Assembly (NCBI GenBank): GCA_945860255.1
Contig: CAMAQI010000029.1
Span: 1-19,747, forward strand
Origin: Methylacidiphilum caldifontis
Lineage (GTDB): Bacteria > Verrucomicrobiota > Verrucomicrobiia > Methylacidiphilales > CAMAQI01
Direction of reading: 5' to 3'
Length of the DNA: 19,747 nt
In this document: positions 14,728-19,747 of the stretch, in pieces
How positions within the stretch are numbered: the first letter of the stretch is position 1
Layout of the letters: each line of letters opens with the position of its first letter
Made by a program: the position numbers and the translations under genes
Notes under the pieces: model-generated
Databases searched by the model: none
Seen by the model: only the letters and a program-made list of their open reading frames with translations
What the model was told of the DNA's origin: nothing

Positions 14728-15074
14728 ATAATTGATCAACTCAGCAAGTTTACTGCAGAAAGAATATCACTAGCGATCTCTTCATTTCAACATAATTCAA
14801 AGCCATTTTTTGCCGCAAAAGAACGCAGAGAACACAAAATTGAATCGGGCTTCAAAAAAATCTTCTTTTCTGGAGCATCATTTAATCTGAATTGTTTTTT
14901 CATTTTTGAGTTCTTTGCGTTCTCTGTGGCTACTGACCCGTTCGTGGGATAGGCGACAAACTGAAGCCGTCCCCTTGGTTTGGAGCAAGGGGAGAGTGAG
15001 GATTTGCAACCCTTCATCCCCCCTCTCGAACGTTCTTCTTGCTCTTACCGCTCTCTCCCTCTAACGATATCCCT
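14728..15074. other. Divergent intergenic region with repeats
   Basis: This gap between the divergent degT-type and yhbY genes holds the fold-back repeat at 14812-14930 and, downstream, a strong hairpin at 14970-14993: tccccttg pairs perfectly over 8 bp with caagggga across an 8-base loop. The hairpin lacks a T-run and lies about 80 bp before yhbY, so it would fall in the yhbY leader if transcription starts upstream. No gene, consensus promoter or riboswitch was recognised. Confidence 0.55.
14812..14930. repeat. Fold-back repeat element containing copy 2 of the 44-bp repeat
   Basis: The left arm (14812 onward, gccgcaaaagaacgcagagaacacaaaa) is an imperfect inverse of the right arm ending at 14930 (plus strand ttttgagttctttgcgttctctgtggc), with one extra base and a few mismatches. 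Bases 14887-14930 match 12187-12230 at 41 of 44 positions in inverted orientation. The whole element is about 119 bp and could form a long hairpin. No coding content. Confidence 0.75.
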
Positions 15075-15368
15075 ATGTCCCTCATCACTCTCACTGGAAA
15101 ACAACGTCGAAATCTCAAGGCTCTTGCCCATCATCTTGAGCCTGTCGTCTTCGTCGGCAAAGAGGGAGTGACCGTGGGACTCACGGAAAGCATTCGCAAA
15201 GCCCTTCACGATCATGAACTCGTCAAAGTGAAGTTCGTGAATTTAAAAGAGCAAAAAAAAGAGCTCTCGCTTCTGATCTCAGAAAAAACCGAATCGACCC
15301 ACGTCGATATTCTCGGCCATATTTCAATTTTCTTCAAATCGACGAAAGGGAAAATCAAAATCGATTGA
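15075..15368 (+). CDS. yhbY: YhbY-type CRM-domain RNA-binding protein
   Basis: A 97-residue single CRS1-YhbY (CRM) domain protein. Homologues bind pre-50S ribosomal particles and 23S rRNA and are thought to act in large-subunit assembly. Visible features are LTGKQRRNLKALAHHLEPVV at the N-terminus, the GxxG RNA-binding loop in VFVGKEGVT, HELVKVKFVN in the central strand, and GHISIFFKST near the end with a basic tail. The ATG at 15075 is the family start; the open frame upstream to 15039 is not conserved and no Shine-Dalgarno sequence is seen. Transcription runs into the remnant and repeat region downstream. Confidence 0.93.
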   Translation: MSLITLTGKQRRNLKALAHHLEPVVFVGKEGVTVGLTESIRKALHDHELVKVKFVNLKEQKKELSLLISEKTESTHVDILGHISIFFKSTKGKIKID

Positions 15369-15462
15369 TTCCCTTCATCTTAAATAAAATCTTCGTGATG
15401 ATCCTTTTCCTCAAACTTCTTCTTGCCCTCTCCTTTGGACTGGGAATCATGGCCCTCTAACG

Positions 15463-15582
15463 ATGCGGTTTTGCTACTGGCGCGATCCCCTCTTGCTTTT
15501 TTCCACAGTCCTTTATTTTCTCAATCGATTCCTTTTAAAGCCCCACTTTGATATTCCCTTTTTGCATGATCATTTGAACCTA
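15463..15582 (+). pseudogene. Remnant of a small membrane-protein gene
   Basis: From the ATG at 15463, about 39 codons read as a natural membrane-protein N-terminus: RDPLLLFSTVLYFLNRFLLK, then PHFDIPFLHDHLN. This resembles, from memory, the opening of a family of small uncharacterised bacterial membrane proteins with an NRxLLKP...FLxxxxND pattern; the family name cannot be given with certainty. Right after HLN the frame runs into the repeat (TTDNTDTTDGG is a translation of the accacggataacacag text) and stops at 15676-15678. The remainder of the expected membrane segments is missing. It is read as a gene broken at or beside the repeat. Confidence 0.45.
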
Positions 15583-15598
15583 AATTCGGCAATCCATT

Positions 15599-15726
15599 TA
15601 ACCACGGATAACACAGATACCACGGATGGAGGAGTTTATGAAAATGAACCTCTGTTTTTTCCTTCACCCATAAGGTGAAGGGGTGATTTTTCCTAAACCG
15701 TTGAAAATCCGTGTGATCCGCGTTTA
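15599..15726. repeat. Fold-back 'accacggataacacagat' element
   Basis: The left arm 15599-15618 (taaccacggataacacagat) and the inverse of the right arm 15707-15726 (taaacgcggatcacacggat) agree at 16 of 20 positions, so the 128-bp unit can fold back. Near its middle is a perfect 8-bp hairpin, ccttcacc-cataa-ggtgaagg (15661-15681). The arm text is a type of intergenic repeat known from many Verrucomicrobiota and other phyla. The element starts about 16 bases after the break in the membrane-protein remnant. Confidence 0.75.
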
Positions 15727-15948
15727 TTTGTACCCCCATCTCCCGCTGTACCAAAATTACTAGCACCTCCGGTGGGTTCACTTGTTCGTTTCACGAACCT
15801 TTTGTGGTTCCAACTGCTTTTTTTAGGTTGAAAATCATTTAAAAACTTGGCGGTTAGTTTCTTCCTTTCCCATCAGCTCATCTGCCGATTAGCCTTTCTT
15901 TATCGGGGGACTGATCTTTTCCCAATGGAGAATCGGGGACCAATGGAA

Positions 15949-16284
15949 CTACGCCCCTAAGGCGAGGCTTTTTTGAGTGAGAAGATCTTTCCGCATTTTG
16001 GCCACCGTCTTTGCTCGAGTGGCGGGAACGGTCCAAGGATCGTTTTTGAGGTTTAAAACATAGCGATTCACTTGCTCTACCGCCTTTTGAACTTTTAAAA
16101 GCAGCTCCACAGAGAGAACCTCTGGATTCTCAATAAAAACAACTCCGATCTCAAACTGTGTATTCAGTTCAAAATGGATCCCTTTAAAAATTCCATTATC
16201 CGCCTTCGCTAAAAAGTCCGAAATTAACTCCTCGGCCTCCTCCCAGCGACGCGGAACCAGTAACCTAACTTTTTGAAGTTTCAT
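15949..16284 (-). CDS. Unknown small protein (111 aa)
   Basis: I do not recognise this protein. It is 111 residues long, soluble-looking, with no signal peptide or membrane segment. The N-terminal half alternates strands and helices (KLQKVRLLVPRRWEEAEELI, then HFELNTQFEIGVVFI); a predicted amphipathic helix (VELLLKVQKAVEQVNRYVLN) follows. The C-terminus is basic (RAKTVAKMRKDLL). The residue use looks like a real protein, and a TTGACA element stands just upstream. No Shine-Dalgarno sequence is present. It lies downstream of trxB on the same strand with a 78-bp gap. Role unknown. Confidence 0.7.
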   Translation of the reverse strand: MKLQKVRLLVPRRWEEAEELISDFLAKADNGIFKGIHFELNTQFEIGVVFIENPEVLSVELLLKVQKAVEQVNRYVLNLKNDPWTVPATRAKTVAKMRKDLLTQKSLALGA

Positions 16285-16291
16285 CGCTAAA

Positions 16292-16319
16292 CAGATAATC
16301 CTAATTTTACCGTTGTCAA
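16292..16319 (-). promoter_or_regulatory. Candidate promoter for the 111-aa protein gene
   Basis: On the minus strand a consensus -35 TTGACA (16319-16314) is followed after 16 bp by TATCTG (16297-16292), a weak -10. Transcription would then begin about 7 bases on, next to the ATG at 16284, giving an almost leaderless mRNA. Surrounding DNA is AT-rich (tattattgtttcaa). Other -10 placements (such as GATTAT) have poorer spacing. Confidence 0.4.
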
Positions 16320-16362
16320 AAAATATTTAGTATTATTGTTTCAATAGATCAATTTTTATGAA

Positions 16363-17289
16363 TTATTCCAGAGCGGCGAGAAAACGCTCGCAGTCCAAGG
16401 CGGCGGCACAGCCTGATCCGGCGGCGGTGATTGCCTGCCGATAAACAGAATCTGCGACATCCCCCGCAGCAAAGACCCCTTCAACCGAGGTCTTCCCCCC
16501 GCCAAATAGCTTGATATAACCGCTCTCCTCAAGATCGATATGCCCTTTGAACGGTTCGGTATTCGGAACGTGTCCAATCGCAATAAAAACCCCGGCACAG
16601 GGGATCGAGGAGATTTCATTCGTTTTTAAATTTTTGAGTTTTACTCCTGTGACTTTATTTTCATCGACCCCTAAAATCTCCTCTACAGCGGTGTCCCATA
16701 CCGGTTTGATCTTCGGATGAGCAAGCGTGCGGTCCGCCATAATTTTAGAAGCCCGGAGACTATCGCGACGATGAACAAGATAAACAGTCGAGGCAAAACG
16801 GGTCAGATACATCGCCTCTTCACAGGCAGAGTCTCCGCCTCCGACGACCACGAGCGGTTGATTGCGAAACATCGGAAGTGCGCCATCACAGACAGCGCAA
16901 TAGGTCACCCCTTTTTTGTCGAGTAGCTTTTCGCTTTCGATTCCGAGATGACGATGACCGGAGCCGGTCGCAATAATCACCGTTTGGGATTCAATTAAAT
17001 CACCATCAATCCAAACTTTAAAGGGACGTTGGGTAAAGTCGACTTGATTAACCGTTCCGTAACGAATCTCAGCGCCGAATCGTTCCGCCTGCTTTTGGAG
17101 ATTCATCATGAGATCGGTGCCATCAATCCCTTCTGGGAATCCGGGAAAGTTTTCGACGATACTGGTCGTTGTGAGGAGCCCTCCGGGCATCGAACCGGTG
17201 ACGACGACCGGCTTTAAGTTGGCCCGTCCTGTGTAAATTGCGGCGGTCCAACCGGCACATCCGGTTCCAATGATTAAAACGTTTTCCAT
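16363..17289 (-). CDS. trxB: Thioredoxin reductase
   Basis: A 308-residue low-molecular-weight FAD/NADPH-dependent thioredoxin reductase, which reduces thioredoxin in the cytosol. The FAD-binding Rossmann start is VLIIGTGCAGWTAAIYTGRA, with a Cys where relatives usually have Pro (GxGPAG). Then follow GGLLTTTSIVENFPGF, the redox-active pair CAVC (131-134, in VTYCAVCDGA), the NADPH-binding VVVGGGDSACEEAMYL with VHRRDSLRAS, and the C-terminal FAD motif GVFAAGDVADSVYRQAITAAGSGCAAA. I chose the ATG at 17289 rather than the frame extension to 17310, which would add seven non-conserved residues. It begins 42 bp after the stop of the GH18-NodB-GT2 gene, so the two may share a transcript. Confidence 0.97.
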   Translation of the reverse strand: MENVLIIGTGCAGWTAAIYTGRANLKPVVVTGSMPGGLLTTTSIVENFPGFPEGIDGTDLMMNLQKQAERFGAEIRYGTVNQVDFTQRPFKVWIDGDLIESQTVIIATGSGHRHLGIESEKLLDKKGVTYCAVCDGALPMFRNQPLVVVGGGDSACEEAMYLTRFASTVYLVHRRDSLRASKIMADRTLAHPKIKPVWDTAVEEILGVDENKVTGVKLKNLKTNEISSIPCAGVFIAIGHVPNTEPFKGHIDLEESGYIKLFGGGKTSVEGVFAAGDVADSVYRQAITAAGSGCAAALDCERFLAALE

Positions 17290-17331
17290 AAGTCGGCACA
17301 GTTCAGCCAAAATGCGGAAAAAATGCGAGTG

Positions 17332-19747
17332 TTAAAAATCTTTTGAGGCGTTCACACTCCCCGTTCGCTCGGCTCGGGTCCAAATCATCCAAGCGCCGCT
17401 AAAGGCCTTCAAGAGTGATTTCCAGACGACATAAGCCAAGAGCGGTCGATAAATGAACCGCATCGGAAGAATAAGCCAACTCCTGCCGATCGGCTCTCCC
17501 TCAATCCGACTCGCCATGAGGGCCAAAAAGAGATCAACCCCTAAAAACAGTATGATAAAGGGTAAAACCGCCCCCCCATTTCCCAGGATCAAGGAGAGAA
17601 GGAGTAAGAGATCGACCACAGGAACGATCGCAACGAGCAGTATTTGGAAAAACCAAATACTCGGAAGACTAAACCAACCGAGCCAACCAAAGTCCGAATT
17701 AAATAACAACTCCCGATGTTTCCAGAGACATTGCATCGTTCCAAAAGACCATCGAAGCCGTTGCTTAACCAGTCCCTGAAAATTTTCCGGGGCTTCGGTC
17801 CATGCAATGGCGAGGGGGGCGTATCGAATTTTAAATCCAAGTCGATGAAGCATTAAGGTTAAATCGGTATCCTCCGCGAGCGTATCATGCGAGATTCCCC
17901 CCGCCTCAATAACCGCCGATTTGCGCAGGGCACAAATCGCCCCTGGAACCACCGTAATCGCATTGAGATCATCATAGGCTCGACGATCTAAATTAAATCC
18001 ACAGGTATACTCTAAGGCCTGACAACGAGTGATAAAATGACCTGTATTTCCCACCTTCACTTGCCCGGAAACCGCTGCCACTTGAGGATCTCCAAAGGGA
18101 GCCACTAAGTGACCAATCGTTTGAGGCTCGAATTGAGTGTCAGCATCCAGGAGAATTAAAAGCTCGTTCTGTGCCTGTCCGATCGCATTTTCAAGGGCGT
18201 GAGACTTTCCTCGATTCAGTTGTTTGATTAAACGAATGCGTGAATCCTCTTTTGCCATTGCTTGGATCAACTCTGGAGTGCCATCCGTTGACCCATCATC
18301 AACGAAGAGAATTTCATACTCCCCCCGATAGTCGCTTTTTAATAAAGCTCTCGCGGTTCGTTCAACGACCTTCGCCTCATTATAGGCGGGAATTAAAATG
18401 GAAACGGCTGGGGAAAAGACTTTCCCCTCCTTCACCATAAGCTCCTCTTTCGAAGGCTCCTTTTGTTGACTCTGTTGATAGGCTAAATAGGCAATGAAAA
18501 AGGTTCTTAATAACAGAAGTCCGCTCGCAAAAATCATGAAGGCCCACGCAAACTCCTCGAAAGCATGAATCATTCGAAACCCCCAACGGCTCACACGACG
18601 ATAGGTCTCGTGATGATCCTCATTGACGGAGGGCATGAGTTGATCTCGAGGGATCTGCATCAACTCCGCTAAAGGGACAATCTCATCTCCTCGTGCTCTG
18701 AGATAATCGATGATCTTCGGGAGTGCCTCCACCGTTTGACTCCGATTTCCTCCGGCATCATGAAGTAAAATAATATTACCGCTATGACGCTGATCTTTAA
18801 TTCGTCTCAAAATGAGATCAGCTCCCGGTCTCGACCAATCCTCAGGATCAATATTCTCGCAAATGGTTAAATAGCCGAGCTCCTCCGCAATCTCGATCGG
18901 AATCAGATCCTCAACGCTCTTCGGACGAGAATCGGCTTGGTAAGGAGGACGAAAGAGAATCGTCGACCGATCAATCACCGACTCGATGATTCGCTGAGTG
19001 GCATTGAGCTCTAATTTTATTTGCTCCCGATGAGCAAGCCGGAGATTTGCGTGGGTATAAGTATGACTGCCAATTTCATGCCCCTCTTCATAAATTCTTT
19101 GCAAAAGTTCCGGACTCTCCTCGACCTTGTTTCCGAGGACAAAAAAGGCCGCTTTGACTTTTTTCTCTTTCAAAATATCGAGTATTTTAGGGGTCCATTT
19201 TGAATCAGGACCATCATCAAAGGAGAGTGTGACTTTATTTTGGAAATCCCCTCCTTCATGATAGACAATCGGAAACTGCGGATAGTCTTGATAGAGCCCT
19301 TGAAATCGTCCAAGGGGATCTTTACTCACCTCTCGCCGTCCCTCTTTCATTTCGAGGGCAACCGTCAATACCTCTCCTCTTCCGACATGACTAAGAACTG
19401 AATCCCCTTGAAGAAGATTGAGGTCGCTTGGATTAAGTTTTTCTAACTCAAGGTTACTTTTTTTCCAAATCGACCAAAGATGAGGGTCCTCTGTTCCTAA
19501 ACGAAAAAGAGCGGTCCCTCCGACACCAAACTCTCGCACCGCTTTGAGTTGATTGGCGAAACTTAAGGCATCTAAAAACCAGAGCTCATGCTTCTCCTCC
19601 CCACTCTGATAACGAAAGGTTCCGTTTAAATGAGGAGGGGTATTTAAAATTTTCGGGACCTTTGCCGATTGCGCCCGTGACATCACATCCGCAAAAGCAA
19701 TCGTCTCTGCTTTCGCTCTTCCCTCCGTCCAATCGTAGGCATAATTT
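17332..19747 (-). CDS. Trimodular polysaccharide enzyme GH18-NodB deacetylase-GT2 (5' end outside window)
   Basis: The frame stays open to the window edge (upstream residues read NYAYDWTEGRAKAETIAFAD before the GTG at 19686), so the gene is partial. Numbering from that GTG: about 1-75 is the end of a GH18-like barrel (WFLDALSFANQLKAVREFGV, then FRLGTEDPHLWSIW). About 150-345 is a NodB polysaccharide deacetylase with metal/catalytic SFDDGPD (155-161), GSHTYTH (H208, H212), FRPPY and LLHDAGG. A transmembrane helix lies near 380-400. About 427-660 is a processive GT2 domain with VDDGS (D463, D464), LDADT (514-516), LAEDTDLT (604-610) and QRLRW (642-646). Three or four membrane helices close the protein. 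The design is like PgaC/PgaB-type synthase and deacetylase in one chain, suggesting synthesis and modification of an N-acetylhexosamine exopolysaccharide across the membrane. All visible catalytic motifs are intact. Confidence 0.9.
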   Translation of the reverse strand, partial: NYAYDWTEGRAKAETIAFADVMSRAQSAKVPKILNTPPHLNGTFRYQSGEEKHELWFLDALSFANQLKAVREFGVGGTALFRLGTEDPHLWSIWKKSNLELEKLNPSDLNLLQGDSVLSHVGRGEVLTVALEMKEGRREVSKDPLGRFQGLYQDYPQFPIVYHEGGDFQNKVTLSFDDGPDSKWTPKILDILKEKKVKAAFFVLGNKVEESPELLQRIYEEGHEIGSHTYTHANLRLAHREQIKLELNATQRIIESVIDRSTILFRPPYQADSRPKSVEDLIPIEIAEELGYLTICENIDPEDWSRPGADLILRRIKDQRHSGNIILLHDAGGNRSQTVEALPKIIDYLRARGDEIVPLAELMQIPRDQLMPSVNEDHHETYRRVSRWGFRMIHAFEEFAWAFMIFASGLLLLRTFFIAYLAYQQSQQKEPSKEELMVKEGKVFSPAVSILIPAYNEAKVVERTARALLKSDYRGEYEILFVDDGSTDGTPELIQAMAKEDSRIRLIKQLNRGKSHALENAIGQAQNELLILLDADTQFEPQTIGHLVAPFGDPQVAAVSGQVKVGNTGHFITRCQALEYTCGFNLDRRAYDDLNAITVVPGAICALRKSAVIEAGGISHDTLAEDTDLTLMLHRLGFKIRYAPLAIAWTEAPENFQGLVKQRLRWSFGTMQCLWKHRELLFNSDFGWLGWFSLPSIWFFQILLVAIVPVVDLLLLLSLILGNGGAVLPFIILFLGVDLFLALMASRIEGEPIGRSWLILPMRFIYRPLLAYVVWKSLLKAFSGAWMIWTRAERTGSVNASKDF

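Larger units (their letters stand above)
15369..15948. other. Non-coding stretch with gene remnant and repeats
   Basis: About 580 bp without an intact gene. In order it holds a 20-codon hydrophobic micro-ORF (15398-15460), the start of a membrane-protein gene (15463-15582), and a fold-back repeat (15599-15726). Then come a small hairpin gttcgt-ttc-acgaac (15784-15798) followed by cttttg, possibly a weak terminator, and an 8-bp direct repeat ccaatgga (15922-15929 and 15940-15947). I see no other signal. Confidence 0.6.

Noticed and set aside
12187..14930. CRISPR array or transposon ends
   Set aside because: Only two copies of the 44-mer, inverted and far apart, with no spacers, transposase gene or target duplication visible.
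14787..15017. 76-residue minus-strand reading frame
   Set aside because: It spans the fold-back repeat and has no protein-like pattern.
15521..15781. 86-residue minus-strand reading frame
   Set aside because: It is translation of the 'ggataacacag' repeat and its flanks.

Overview
This window looks like chromosomal DNA of a free-living bacterium, most likely a member of the Verrucomicrobiota or a neighbouring PVC lineage (inference, not proven). The pointers are an archaeal/eukaryal-type prolyl-tRNA synthetase, an LL-diaminopimelate aminotransferase, the PurS/PurQ split form of FGAM synthetase, few recognisable Shine-Dalgarno sequences, and fold-back intergenic repeats of the 'accacggataacacagat' and 'gccgcagagaacgcagagaa' types. 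No phage, plasmid, CRISPR or transposase gene was seen.

Layout. 1-293: repeat-rich DNA downstream of proS. 294-5499 (minus strand): an MBL-fold hydrolase, a PPK2-family kinase, a GtrB/DPM1-type glycosyltransferase, an overlapping SAM methyltransferase, tRNA-Ser(GGA) and proS. 5512-5643 (plus): the first part of a histidine phosphatase gene, broken off after the RHG motif. 5702-6956: 6-phosphogluconolactonase (plus) converging on UbiX flavin prenyltransferase (minus). 7142-8793 (plus): a CHASE2 membrane protein without output domain, translationally coupled to a CrcB/Fluc fluoride channel. 8958-10851 (minus): LL-DAP aminotransferase and a DUF2062 membrane protein. 11144-12088 (plus): purS-purQ. 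12347-14727 (minus): a GT4 glycosyltransferase and a DegT-type sugar aminotransferase. 15075-15368 (plus): YhbY-type ribosome-associated protein, followed by a broken membrane-protein gene and a fold-back repeat. 15949-19747 (minus): an unknown 111-residue protein, thioredoxin reductase, and a large GH18-NodB-GT2 polysaccharide enzyme that runs off the window end.

Functional themes. Most genes are housekeeping: translation, purines, lysine/peptidoglycan precursor, pentose phosphate pathway and redox. A second theme is the cell surface: lipid-linked sugar transfer, sugar amination, glycosyl transfer, and a trimodular polysaccharide synthase/deacetylase. The most unusual content is in the gaps: two gene remnants that break near repeat-like DNA, a 44-bp dispersed repeat present in inverted orientation 2.7 kb apart, at least three fold-back elements, and an orphan CHASE2 sensor coupled to a fluoride channel.
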